Shown in pieces: positions 9,051-18,051 of a stretch of DNA of 39,101 nucleotides. Location of the stretch: NCBI RefSeq assembly GCF_018861315.1, contig NZ_JAHLDL010000041.1:1-39101 (forward strand). Reading direction: 5' to 3'. Under the pieces are notes generated by a model. The model saw only the letters and a program-made list of their open reading frames with translations, had not been told where the DNA came from and did no database searches. Position numbers and translations under genes: made by a program. This stretch comes from Clostridium bowmanii. Its GTDB lineage: Bacteria; Bacillota; Clostridia; Clostridiales; Clostridiaceae. Every line of letters starts with the position of its first letter. Positions within the stretch are counted from its first letter, which is position 1.

Positions 9051-11579
9051 TTGATTAATACTAGAAAACAAATAAGTACATCCGTCTTAGAATCACAAGA
9101 TTTATTTCAAGATATATTTGTTCCTGTAAATAAGAGGCAGGGGTTTATAAAATCAAAATCTCCTAATATTCCTATTTATTTTTATAGATATATTGGTATT
9201 AGTGAAAATAGCGAACTCTATTATGAGCATTTACATAAACTAAACCTTAAACTTACTACACTTGGAAGCTTATATATAAATTTCACCTCTGGAATACCAG
9301 TGAAATTTTTATCTACATCTATATCAGAAATATCCTGGGATGCCCTTCTAAGCTCTAGTTCGTCCGAAAGGAATACTTTAATTAGCATTCTTAAAACTAA
9401 AGGTCTATTTCCAAATTTTAATAACAACTATTTTAATGAATATATTCAAAATAGCTTCGATGAAACCATGGCTCTTTATTTAAAAAATGAACCTAATAGT
9501 ACAGAAACTGTAATAAAAAATTTTGCAGTTAAATTATTAGGATGGACTTTGGACTATGCTCCAAAGCTATTTTGTAATTCTAATTATAATTCTAGACTAG
9601 AGGATAATATTAACAATCCTAAGGTCCTTTTTTATGGTGACATCAAAAATCATGAAATTTATTTTTTAATTTTCTTATCCAAACTAAGTTGTGATGTGAT
9701 ATATATTAATTCTCTATCGGATATGGGTTTTGTAAAAATTGATAAACGAAATGTGTATTCAAAACTCCTAAAGCTACCTAAAACTCAGCCATTAAGGAAT
9801 TTTGACTTAAAAACCACCATACACTCTAAGAAACCTATTGTAACTGATACTAGTAACATTAAAGAAACTGTTATTAAAAAAGAGCAAGCAGTTATAGAAA
9901 ATAGGGTTTCTCCTTTAGCTATAACGTTTAAAGGTTCTATTAACACTTTACTTAAAAGCAGCATGAACATCTTTAATGATATCATCTTGCCTGTAAATAA
10001 AAGGATTGGATTTTTAGGAGGCACTGTACCTTTTATCCCAGTGTATTTTTATAGATACATAGGAATAAAAGAAAAGGAAGATGATTATTATAATGATCTA
10101 TTTCGATTAGATAAAAATTTAAGCATGTTCGACGGTCTATATTTAAGACTTACAGACTCTATTCCCATACATTCCAATATTAAATTAAATACCAGTTGTC
10201 TAAATATATGGCAGAATGTAGATCCTTTTGATGCTTCATTAACCACTAAGATTGCTGCACTGCTTATGGAACATAAAATTTTCCCCACCAATAATGATAC
10301 CTTAAACTGTTCTATGGCAAATAGTTTTAGTTATATATTAGATTTATATTGCAAGGAAGAGAAGAATTTAAACTTATCTAAAGTTAAAAATTTTTCACTT
10401 AAATTACTTTCTTGGATTCATGAATTTGTACCAACCCTTGTAAAGAATTTTCACTTTCAAGATACTGCTTCTGATGAAATTATAAACCCAAAAATCATAT
10501 ATTATGGTGATATTAAAAAACATGAGCTTTTATTTTTGGTTTTTTTATCTAAAATAGGTTGTGATGTAATATATATAAATTCACTATGTGATAAATTTTT
10601 AGATATTACAGAATCTAGTGAGATAATTTCAAAATGTTCTGAACTCCAATATAAAGCTGATTTAAAAGAATTTCCCAAAGAAGAAAAACTAATAAGGCAA
10701 GAAACTATTGCTGCCTTGGCCTCTAGAGAATTATCAAACTCTCTTTATACTGATAGCGATGGATTTTATAAACCTTGGCAATTTGAGGAGTATAAAACTC
10801 AACCTGCAACACTTAAAACTACCCTTTATGAGTTTAAACTTCTATGGAATGAATCCTCTAGTCTGCGTACAGGATTTCGAGTGGAGAATAAAACCGTTTA
10901 TATGCCAAACCTATTTGCAAAAATAAGTGGTGTTCCAAGTGATTTAACTTTATATTGGAAGGACTTTTTTCATTTAAAATGCGCAGATAGTACATTATTC
11001 ATAGCCCAAATTCCTTTTACTAATGTAAGTTACTCTAAAACTGATTTATACTCTTTAGCCTTTGTACTCAATACTAGTGGATTTGTAGATGAAAAAAAAC
11101 TACTAGCCCACAGTTGCTATAAGTTTTCCTATTTAAAAACTTCCCTGCAACATATTATTTTAGAAAAAATCAATTATTTGATAAAAACAGATATGCTAAA
11201 AAAAACTATAGATAAAGACTTCAAATTAAAGATTTTAATGATTATATTAAATACTGATAAAAACATCTTACAACTAATTCAGCAATATGATTATCCGTCT
11301 AAAATACCTAAACTACTAATTTACGATAATAATGAAAATATTTTTAGTGATGAGGATTCCATTATGCTATGCTTTCTAAATTTGTTTGGCTTAGACATTA
11401 GCATATTAACTCCTACTGGCTACAACAATATAGAAGGAAAAATCCAGGAAAAATTTTATGACATTCATAGACTAGAAGAGGTGAATTTTAATTTACCCTT
11501 ACCTGATTTTAATGATGAGAAAAGATACACTAAAGAAAAAGGTAAAGGTTTCTTATCTAATATTTTTAATTTTAAATAA
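9051..11579 (+). CDS. YceG-like ter-locus protein with an extra N-terminal domain copy
   Basis: An 842-residue protein related to Bacillus YceG, the Firmicute protein that accompanies ter genes as a putative part of their biosynthetic module. Two clear repeats are visible, at about residues 18-226 and 308-516 (offset 290). Each opens with PVNKR, then PIYFYRYIGI or PVYFYRYIGI, and closes with a YGDIKxHE segment and CDVIYINSL. A third, diverged unit follows at about 570-815, with FYKPWQFEEYKTQPATLKTT, RTGFRVENKTVYMPN and a last IPKLLIYDNNEN strand. The second and third units together equal a usual YceG of roughly 540 residues, so the first unit is an added duplication. It has no membrane segment. 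It starts with TTG, seven bases after GGAGG. Confidence 0.75.
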   Translation: MINTRKQISTSVLESQDLFQDIFVPVNKRQGFIKSKSPNIPIYFYRYIGISENSELYYEHLHKLNLKLTTLGSLYINFTSGIPVKFLSTSISEISWDALLSSSSSERNTLISILKTKGLFPNFNNNYFNEYIQNSFDETMALYLKNEPNSTETVIKNFAVKLLGWTLDYAPKLFCNSNYNSRLEDNINNPKVLFYGDIKNHEIYFLIFLSKLSCDVIYINSLSDMGFVKIDKRNVYSKLLKLPKTQPLRNFDLKTTIHSKKPIVTDTSNIKETVIKKEQAVIENRVSPLAITFKGSINTLLKSSMNIFNDIILPVNKRIGFLGGTVPFIPVYFYRYIGIKEKEDDYYNDLFRLDKNLSMFDGLYLRLTDSIPIHSNIKLNTSCLNIWQNVDPFDASLTTKIAALLMEHKIFPTNNDTLNCSMANSFSYILDLYCKEEKNLNLSKVKNFSLKLLSWIHEFVPTLVKNFHFQDTASDEIINPKIIYYGDIKKHELLFLVFLSKIGCDVIYINSLCDKFLDITESSEIISKCSELQYKADLKEFPKEEKLIRQETIAALASRELSNSLYTDSDGFYKPWQFEEYKTQPATLKTTLYEFKLLWNESSSLRTGFRVENKTVYMPNLFAKISGVPSDLTLYWKDFFHLKCADSTLFIAQIPFTNVSYSKTDLYSLAFVLNTSGFVDEKKLLAHSCYKFSYLKTSLQHIILEKINYLIKTDMLKKTIDKDFKLKILMIILNTDKNILQLIQQYDYPSKIPKLLIYDNNENIFSDEDSIMLCFLNLFGLDISILTPTGYNNIEGKIQEKFYDIHRLEEVNFNLPLPDFNDEKRYTKEKGKGFLSNIFNFK

Positions 11580-11633
11580 CTTATATAATAATATTTAAAA
11601 ATTAAATAAGGTACTTATAAGGTATAACCCAAC

Positions 11634-11687
11634 AAAAACAATAGGTAGTCTGCATAGAATTATATGCTATCTACCTATTGTTTTTTT
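11634..11687. terminator. Strong bidirectional terminator between the YceG-like and TerD genes
   Basis: Fifteen pairs (11634-11648 with 11671-11685) plus an inner GCATA/TATGC stem, T-rich on both strands. It serves the two genes that converge here. Confidence 0.93.
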
Positions 11688-11720
11688 AAAGATGTATTGT
11701 GTCAAAAGTATACACAATTA

Positions 11721-12548
11721 CTAAATAGTCTCTATTCCATAATTGTCACACAGCGCCTCCAGGCCTCCTCTAAATCCACTACCTATACAATTAATCTTCC
11801 ATTCATTTTTATATCTATATATCTCTGCTACTACCATAGCTGTTTCTATAGATAAATTTTCATTAAATTTATAATTTAAAAACTCTTGTTTACTATCTCC
11901 AGCTATAATTCTAAAATATCCCTTTGATAACTGTCCAAAGTTCTGATTTCTTTCCGTTGCTTCATAAATAGTTACAGTAAAAGCTAATTTTTTAATGTGT
12001 GACGGTATTAGATTTAAATCTAGCTGTATGCACTCATTATATGCATCTTTAAGGGAAGTATTATGATCCGCTTTAATAACTATTCCTCCACAAGTACTCT
12101 TAGTGTTTTCATAAAAAATAAAATCTTTTTCTATAGTCTTATCATTTACATCCACCATGAATACTGACACATCTAAATCAAAGTCATTTCGACCATTTGT
12201 GATTGCATTATAGTCTAGCGTTACTATTAATTTCGATAGATTTTTAGCATTTTGATTTAAGCTTAATTTTTGTCCTTTACCCAGCTTAATGCTTTTCGTA
12301 ATATCTACAAGTTTTCTTTTTTCCATGTTCTTATTTGGATTTACACTCGCATTCACATTATTTTGAGCAGTTACCTTAGGCTGCTCATTATTCATGCTTT
12401 GAATATTGTTTTGATTTGTATGCTGCTTTGCGCCCATTACTATAGTTGAATTGTTTTCTGGTCTGATGCTGGTTTCAATAATTAATTTCCCATATTTCTT
12501 CTTTTGGGACATTATTTTTTTATTACTACCTTCAATAATTATAGCCAC
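11721..12548 (-). CDS. TerD-domain protein with N-terminal extension and changed calcium site
   Basis: About 275 residues. The C-terminal 190 form a TerD domain: LGKGQKLSLNQNAKNLSKLIVTLDY, then FDLDVSVFMVDVNDK and the family ending GFRGGLEALCDNYGI. The first 85 or so residues are an added low-complexity segment rich in Asn and Gln. In the other TerD proteins here the loop GDGDDEQ (or GEGDDEQ) supplies calcium ligands; here that position reads DHNTSLKDAYNECIQLDL, so the acidic cluster is mostly lost. The gene follows the AIM24 gene directly and its ribosome binding site GGGAGGGG lies between the two. That spacing favours the GTG at 12548 over the one at 12554. Confidence 0.85.
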   Translation of the reverse strand: MAIIIEGSNKKIMSQKKKYGKLIIETSIRPENNSTIVMGAKQHTNQNNIQSMNNEQPKVTAQNNVNASVNPNKNMEKRKLVDITKSIKLGKGQKLSLNQNAKNLSKLIVTLDYNAITNGRNDFDLDVSVFMVDVNDKTIEKDFIFYENTKSTCGGIVIKADHNTSLKDAYNECIQLDLNLIPSHIKKLAFTVTIYEATERNQNFGQLSKGYFRIIAGDSKQEFLNYKFNENLSIETAMVVAEIYRYKNEWKINCIGSGFRGGLEALCDNYGIETI

Positions 12549-12561
12549 AAACACCCCTCCC

Positions 12562-13221
12562 TTAATCTATTGCAACATTAAGTCCCGACTGTCTCTCATA
12601 AGGCTGAATAATTACAGTTTCTCCTTGAGAATTAAACTCTAACATATATGATTCACCAGATGTTTGCCCAAGGAAAGTTTTCCAATTCACATCAGTTTTA
12701 AAATTAGGATCAGTACCTGTCCAGCATACAACTGCATCAGGGTCCACTGTACAAGGTGTCTCTAGAATGATTGGGTTACCATTGGTAGTTATAACTACCT
12801 GAGGATTATTGCCTATGGCTGTCAAATTTGTTGTAAACATACCCTTTTGAGATATTACACCTGACCCCACAAACCTAACTCCATATTTACAGCCCTCAGT
12901 AAAAGCAAGTAAATTTTCTCCTTCAACTCCTACACTCTGACCTGGTGCAAGTGTAATTATAGTAGTATGTTGCGCTCTGTTTGCCATATAATAACTACCT
13001 TTTCCTTTTACGTTCATAATATGTATATTCTCTCCAGTCAGCTTTCTTGCTGCTAGATTCATAACCGATTTAAATATACTTTGATTACTATTTGTATCTA
13101 ATAATACCTTTTCAGAAGTAAAGTTCCCCTTATAAGCCACCATTGCACCTAATTTTGCAAAAAACTGTCCGTCGCCCTCTGCGATGCAAGTAAGTTCTTG
13201 ATGATTTCTAAAGTTAAACAT
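12562..13221 (-). CDS. AIM24-family protein
   Basis: A 219-residue protein of the AIM24 family, a beta-helical fold found in bacteria and in yeast mitochondria. The family pattern is visible: FFAKLGAMVAYKGNFTSE at the start, GEGENL-type turns (SVGVEGENLLAF) in the middle, and LETPCTVDPDAVVCWTG followed by WKTFLGQTSGESYMLEF near the end. Its biochemical role is not established. It is the first gene of a two-gene unit with the extended TerD gene (13 bases between the stop and the chosen start), which ties it to the ter locus. An upstream spacer of 230 bases separates it from the divergent CPBP gene. Confidence 0.85.
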   Translation of the reverse strand: MFNFRNHQELTCIAEGDGQFFAKLGAMVAYKGNFTSEKVLLDTNSNQSIFKSVMNLAARKLTGENIHIMNVKGKGSYYMANRAQHTTIITLAPGQSVGVEGENLLAFTEGCKYGVRFVGSGVISQKGMFTTNLTAIGNNPQVVITTNGNPIILETPCTVDPDAVVCWTGTDPNFKTDVNWKTFLGQTSGESYMLEFNSQGETVIIQPYERQSGLNVAID

Positions 13222-13385
13222 ACCTATTAACCCCTTTCTTATTTACAATGTACCTAATTTGTAATTATATAATCCTTCCGTAAATTTCGATACAAAATTC
13301 TATATATCAATTATAGCATAATTTTGTTAATTATCTATTAATACATACAACGTCTATTCCGAGCCATAAATATTTGCTATACTAA

Positions 13386-13401
13386 TGTAACTAATGTTAC
13401 A
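13386..13401. promoter_or_regulatory. Possible operator ahead of the CPBP gene
   Basis: TGTAAC, four bases, GTTACA: a 6-4-6 inverted repeat in the divergent spacer between the AIM24 and CPBP genes. It could bind a dimeric regulator. There is no second copy to support it. Confidence 0.3.
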
Positions 13402-13452
13402 ATATGTTAAATATATATTTATAAAAAAATTCAAATACCCAAGGAGGCTACT

Positions 13453-14244
13453 GTGAAATACTTAAAAATGTTAGGAAAAATAGTTTTATACTTTACGGTT
13501 TACATACTTACTACATTTGTATGCACGTTTACCTATTCAATTATTTATGGAATAATTAATTTTAATAGTGTAACTAACGCTCAGATTAATGAGTCATTAG
13601 TAAGAGACGGATTTTTATTAACTGCTGCTGCTGAAATAATAGGTTTTGGAATTTATGTGCTTATGTTTAGAAAAAAAGAGATAAATTTATTTCAAAGATG
13701 TAGTTTCAAGAAAATAAGTTTGAAGAACTCTTCGCTTATAGTACTTTGCTCTTTAGGACTAGCCATATTCTCCGGTAGTTTGGTAAATTTACTTATAAGT
13801 AAATTCCCAAGTTATATGAAAACAAGTGCTGCTATAGAATTAAATGCAACTTCTTTTTTAGGCATTGTTTGTCTTGTTTTGATTATACCTATATTTGAAG
13901 AGATTTTATTTAGAGGATTAATATATAACGAATTAAAAACCCACTTAAATATAATTTTAGCTATAATTCTTCAAAGTATTATATTTGCTGTAGCACATGG
14001 TAATATGCTTCAAGGTATTTATACATTTATTATGGGTGTAGTATTAGCTATAATATATAATAAGACTAGATCAATTATTGCACCAATGTTATTTCACATA
14101 ATGTATAATTTATTGGGTTCCATTGGTTCCATTGTAATCCCACTTATAATAACCTCCTTTGATGGTTATAATATAGTGTTTCTGATTTTAGGATCAATTA
14201 TAACGGTCCTCTCATTAGCTCTTATATTCAAAAATAATGCTTAA
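13453..14244 (+). CDS. CPBP-family intramembrane metalloprotease (CAAX protease-like)
   Basis: A 263-residue polytopic membrane protein with about seven or eight hydrophobic segments. The three CPBP motifs are present in order: EEILFRG (about residues 150-156), FAVAHGN and HIMYN, which supply the glutamates and histidines for the catalytic metal. Relatives process prenylated proteins, bacteriocin precursors or signalling proteins; the target is unknown here. It starts with GTG behind AAGGAGG. It lies between the YceG-like gene and the HpcH gene of the ter biosynthetic arm, separated from the latter by 166 bases, so membership of that operon is uncertain. Confidence 0.9.
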   Translation: MKYLKMLGKIVLYFTVYILTTFVCTFTYSIIYGIINFNSVTNAQINESLVRDGFLLTAAAEIIGFGIYVLMFRKKEINLFQRCSFKKISLKNSSLIVLCSLGLAIFSGSLVNLLISKFPSYMKTSAAIELNATSFLGIVCLVLIIPIFEEILFRGLIYNELKTHLNIILAIILQSIIFAVAHGNMLQGIYTFIMGVVLAIIYNKTRSIIAPMLFHIMYNLLGSIGSIVIPLIITSFDGYNIVFLILGSIITVLSLALIFKNNA

Positions 14245-14410
14245 CAATTAACAGTAATGCGTTATATGCAGAGCTTTAAATACTTATTCAATATTCAGTA
14301 ATTCCTGTGTTTATATGTAATTATATAAACACCTATGTTATAATAATGTATTACAGTCAGTATTAATTGTTTTTTTATATGCTGATTAATTTAATAAATG
14401 GAGAATAAAT

Positions 14411-15502
14411 ATGATATATTTTAATGATATTAATAATTCAAAAGATATTTTTTTTAAATCGCCTTCATCATATGGGTTATTTTCCTCAAGAGAGGAATTA
14501 TCTTATGCATTAGGTGCATGTTTATATATGCCAGGAACACGTGAAAATTTACTTAAAGACATACTTTTTAATAAAAGTATGGGAGCTCACACAATTACTC
14601 TTTGTATTGAGGACTCTGTATCTTCAGACCAAGTTGAAGGAGCTGAAAATAACATTATTGGTCTATTTAAGAAAATTGCTCTTCTATTAAGAGAAGATGA
14701 ATCTTTTATGGACAACCTACCTCTTCTTTTTATAAGAGTTAGAAGCGTTAAACAACTGAAAAAATTACTTAATGAATCTTTCTTTGTGGGACTTTGTGGT
14801 TTTATATTTCCTAAATTTGATGCTACAGTTGGAGTAACCTATTTTTCTATACTAAGTAAATATAATAAATCTAACAAAAGAACTCTTTACGGAATGCCAA
14901 TCCTCGAAACTCCTGGCATAATTCATAGTGAGACTCGAATAGAAGAGCTTATTAAAATAAAACATGTTATAGATAACTATAGTGAATACGTTTTAAATAT
15001 TAGAATTGGTGGAACAGATTTTTCTGGATTATATAGTCTTAGACGTGGTAGAGACTTTACCGTATATGATTTAGCTGTTGTACGGGACTGTATTTGCGAT
15101 ATAATAAATGTGTTTAAACGAGATAATTATGTTATCTCGGGGGTAGTTTATGAATATTATAGTAACGTTATAAATTTCAATAATAATGTTCTTATTAAAG
15201 AAACTCTTTTAGATAGAACTAATGGCTTAACAGGTAAAACTGTTATACATCCAACCCAAGTAAATTTAGTGAATTCTCTTATGGTGGTTTCTAAAGAAAA
15301 TTATATAGATGCTGTTAATATTGTTAATTCATCTCTAGATGGTGTAATTAAGAGTGACTATTCCAATAAGATGAATGAGATAAAACCTCATGAAAAGTGG
15401 GCTAAAGAAATTTTATTAAAAGCTAAAATAATGGGGGTATATGAAGATGGAAAATCTCACACAGAATTGTTGCAACGACTCAATTCACTACAACATAGAT
15501 AA
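14411..15502 (+). CDS. HpcH/HpaI aldolase / citrate lyase (CitE)-like protein, ter biosynthetic arm
   Basis: A 363-residue TIM-barrel lyase of the HpcH/CitE superfamily. The N-terminal YMPGTRENL segment, the acidic metal motif CIEDSVS, a GFIFPKF strand with the barrel lysine, and LNIRIGGTDFSGLYSLRRGR are visible. The closing GKTVIHPTQV is a CitE hallmark. In ter loci this enzyme accompanies two phosphoribosyltransferase-like proteins and a HAD phosphatase, and is thought to help make a nucleoside-like metabolite; its substrate is unknown. GGAG lies seven bases before the ATG. The next gene starts inside its 3' end, a sign of coupled translation. Confidence 0.88.
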   Translation: MIYFNDINNSKDIFFKSPSSYGLFSSREELSYALGACLYMPGTRENLLKDILFNKSMGAHTITLCIEDSVSSDQVEGAENNIIGLFKKIALLLREDESFMDNLPLLFIRVRSVKQLKKLLNESFFVGLCGFIFPKFDATVGVTYFSILSKYNKSNKRTLYGMPILETPGIIHSETRIEELIKIKHVIDNYSEYVLNIRIGGTDFSGLYSLRRGRDFTVYDLAVVRDCICDIINVFKRDNYVISGVVYEYYSNVINFNNNVLIKETLLDRTNGLTGKTVIHPTQVNLVNSLMVVSKENYIDAVNIVNSSLDGVIKSDYSNKMNEIKPHEKWAKEILLKAKIMGVYEDGKSHTELLQRLNSLQHR

Positions 15503-16823
15503 TAGTCTAGATATATCACTTAATATAGAAGAAAACAACTGCAATATTCCTATGTCAAAGCTTTTTACTATGTCCGCTAGAGAAAATAAGAAAAGAGATT
15601 TCTTATTTGTAAGTAAGGTCATAGGTAAGCACATGCCAATGATTCCAGATACTTTAAAAATAATTGGTGGAATTTTGGCTCGTATATGGATTAATGAAAG
15701 AGAAGACTCCTGTGATTATCCTACTGATGAATTAGTAAATATGCTTATATCTTTGGATTCATCTATGTACATCACTGATTCAGATTTAAAAAGCGAAAAA
15801 AAATCAATGAGAAATCGTAATATGTCTGTTAACAAAAGCGATTACAAACACATTTTACAATCACCCATAAGACTTAAAAACAAAACCCTTTTTATAGGTT
15901 TTGCAGAGACTGCTACTGGTCTTGCTCAATCAGTATTTCAAAATTTTTCAAATGCATCTTATATACATACTACTAGGGAAAAAATAACTTCTATAAAGCC
16001 GGCACTATTTTTTAATGAAGAACATTCTCATGCAGTAGAACATTCTCTTTTCCCTTGTAAAAATGATTTTTTTAATGATTTTGAAGATATAGTTTTGATA
16101 GATGATGAGCTTACTACGGGTAAATCTGCATTAAATTTAATAAAATGTCTTCCTGGGAAATCTTTTGGAATATTATCAATACTAGATTGGCGAGATGCAA
16201 TAAGCTATAAAATGTTTCAAGATGAAAAAAATATAGATGTTCGAGTATGTTCCTTACTAAAAGGAGATATTAAGTGCAGTAAATCAAAAGATATTGTTAG
16301 CGATGCTCTAACTGTACCTCCTCTATCCACTAAACTAATTCCATGCAACGAATACGTTTTTAAAATAGATAATAACATTGAAGGCTATAATAAAGCTACG
16401 GGTAGATTTGGACTTAGCTCTCAAGATAATTCAAAAATTTCCGAGGAAATTAAGTCAATATCTGAAGTGCTAAAAAAAGAAAGGACTTCAGGAAACTGTC
16501 TTTGCCTAGGAACCGGTGAATTTATTTATATACCTTGCACTATAAGCGCCGGACTTGGCTATAATGTGTATTTTCACTCTACTACTCGAAGTCCTGTTCA
16601 TGCTAGAAATATTGATACTTATGGTAATAAAAACAAAGTGGCTTTTCAAAGCCCTGAAGATGACACAATAACTAATTACCTTTATAATATACCCGATAAT
16701 TTCTATGACCAGGTGTTCTTCTTATCTGAAAAACCTTTAACTAAAGATAAAAAAGAAGAATTAAATAGGATTTTCTCAAACTTTCATGTGAAATCTATTG
16801 TCTTCGTATGTTGGAAAGGCTAA
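15447..16823 (+). CDS. PRTase_2-TRSP domain protein, ter biosynthetic arm
   Basis: About 458 residues. The N-terminal part is a type I phosphoribosyltransferase domain: FIGFAETATGLAQSVFQN at about 148-165, and the PRPP-binding loop VLIDDELTTGKSALNL near 213-228. The C-terminal part is the TRSP domain, named after its motif, here STTRSPVHARN near residue 375, following LCLGTGEFIYIPC. It would act with the HpcH lyase and the StiP-like protein. The frame runs from 15441, but the ribosome binding site GGGGGT (15433-15438) is two bases from that ATG and eight from the one at 15447. Start overlaps the HpcH gene by about 56 bases. Confidence 0.88.
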   Translation: MENLTQNCCNDSIHYNIDNSLDISLNIEENNCNIPMSKLFTMSARENKKRDFLFVSKVIGKHMPMIPDTLKIIGGILARIWINEREDSCDYPTDELVNMLISLDSSMYITDSDLKSEKKSMRNRNMSVNKSDYKHILQSPIRLKNKTLFIGFAETATGLAQSVFQNFSNASYIHTTREKITSIKPALFFNEEHSHAVEHSLFPCKNDFFNDFEDIVLIDDELTTGKSALNLIKCLPGKSFGILSILDWRDAISYKMFQDEKNIDVRVCSLLKGDIKCSKSKDIVSDALTVPPLSTKLIPCNEYVFKIDNNIEGYNKATGRFGLSSQDNSKISEEIKSISEVLKKERTSGNCLCLGTGEFIYIPCTISAGLGYNVYFHSTTRSPVHARNIDTYGNKNKVAFQSPEDDTITNYLYNIPDNFYDQVFFLSEKPLTKDKKEELNRIFSNFHVKSIVFVCWKG

Positions 16824-16887
16824 TAGCTAAATCATTTCAGCCGTATAAATTATAAGTTATAATAATATATAAAAGAGGTGTATTTAA

Positions 16888-18027
16888 ATGAATCAATGTA
16901 TTTTTTCAGGAAGTTACTCTAAGGATGATGTGATATTTCTTCTTAAAGACATATCAAACCTTATAGTAGAACAAGATAACGAATTTAGAGAAAATGCTAT
17001 ACAAAGTGGTACCCATTATTCTGAAATGCTCCCCATAGAATATATTCCTTCAAAAGAATACATGGATATTTTCTATAGTACCCTACAAGGATCAAAAACT
17101 AAACTAGCTTATCTAGTTTCTATATTAAGCGAGAAAATTATAGCTGACAGAGGGAAAAAACTTGTTTTGGTTTCTCTTGCTAGAGCCGGTACTCCTATTG
17201 GCATATTAATTAAAAGATATATACAGTTTAAATATGATATATGTATCCCGCATTACAGTATTTCTATAATACGTGATAAAGGCATAGATAAAAACGCACT
17301 TGCCCATATATTAAAATATCACGACGCATCTGAAATACAATTCATTGATGGATGGACAGGAAAAGGGGTTATTCAACATACCTTAACAAAAGCTTGCAAG
17401 GAGCTTTATAAAGATTTTAATATAAGCCTTAATTCAAACCTAGCAGTACTATCTGATCCCGCTCACTGCACCCTTATCTATGGTACAAGAGAGGATTTTT
17501 TAATTCCAAGTGCTTGTCTTAATTCTACAGTTTCAGGGCTGGTAAGTAGGACTGTACTTAATGATAAATATATTAGCAGTACTGATTTTCATGGTACCAA
17601 GTTCTATAGTGAATTAAAATCAGTGGATGTTTCTAATCTGTATATAGATGAAATATGTAACTGTTTTAAAGACATAGATGAGACTTATCTATCTGAGTTA
17701 TTATGCACACAAGATATTGCAGAGGCTGCTGCTGATATCGAGTTTGATAATAATTTATTAAACTGCAAAGGCCTACGTGATATTGAAAGTATAAAAAATA
17801 TATTTAACATTAATAACATTAATCTTATAAAGCCAGGAATTGGCGAAACAACAAGAGTTCTCCTAAGAAGAATACCTTGGAAAATACTAGTTGATTCCCT
17901 TAAAAATCCTAATTTAAAGCACATATTTAAGTTAGCAGAGGAAAAGAATATCCCTGTAGAAATTTATACCGATATGTGTTATTCCTGCTGTGGCATTATT
18001 AAATCAAAAGAAAAAGAAGATATGTAA
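16888..18027 (+). CDS. StiP / PRTase_1 family protein, ter biosynthetic arm
   Basis: A 379-residue protein of the family annotated as cysteine protease StiP or PRTase_1. The pattern is clear: an N-terminal GSYSKDDVIFLLK, THYSEMLPIEYIPS, the strand LVLVSLARAGTPIGILIKR, and the PRPP-loop-like IQFIDGWTGKGVIQHTL. The 'protease' label comes from a database name; the fold and gene neighbourhood point to a phosphoribosyltransferase-like enzyme. The end carries a CYSCCG cysteine cluster. GAGGTG lies seven bases before the ATG. It follows the TRSP gene after 64 bases and precedes the HAD gene by 24 bases. Confidence 0.87.
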   Translation: MNQCIFSGSYSKDDVIFLLKDISNLIVEQDNEFRENAIQSGTHYSEMLPIEYIPSKEYMDIFYSTLQGSKTKLAYLVSILSEKIIADRGKKLVLVSLARAGTPIGILIKRYIQFKYDICIPHYSISIIRDKGIDKNALAHILKYHDASEIQFIDGWTGKGVIQHTLTKACKELYKDFNISLNSNLAVLSDPAHCTLIYGTREDFLIPSACLNSTVSGLVSRTVLNDKYISSTDFHGTKFYSELKSVDVSNLYIDEICNCFKDIDETYLSELLCTQDIAEAAADIEFDNNLLNCKGLRDIESIKNIFNINNINLIKPGIGETTRVLLRRIPWKILVDSLKNPNLKHIFKLAEEKNIPVEIYTDMCYSCCGIIKSKEKEDM

Positions 18028-18051
18028 AAAGTAATCAAAGGATGTGTTTTT

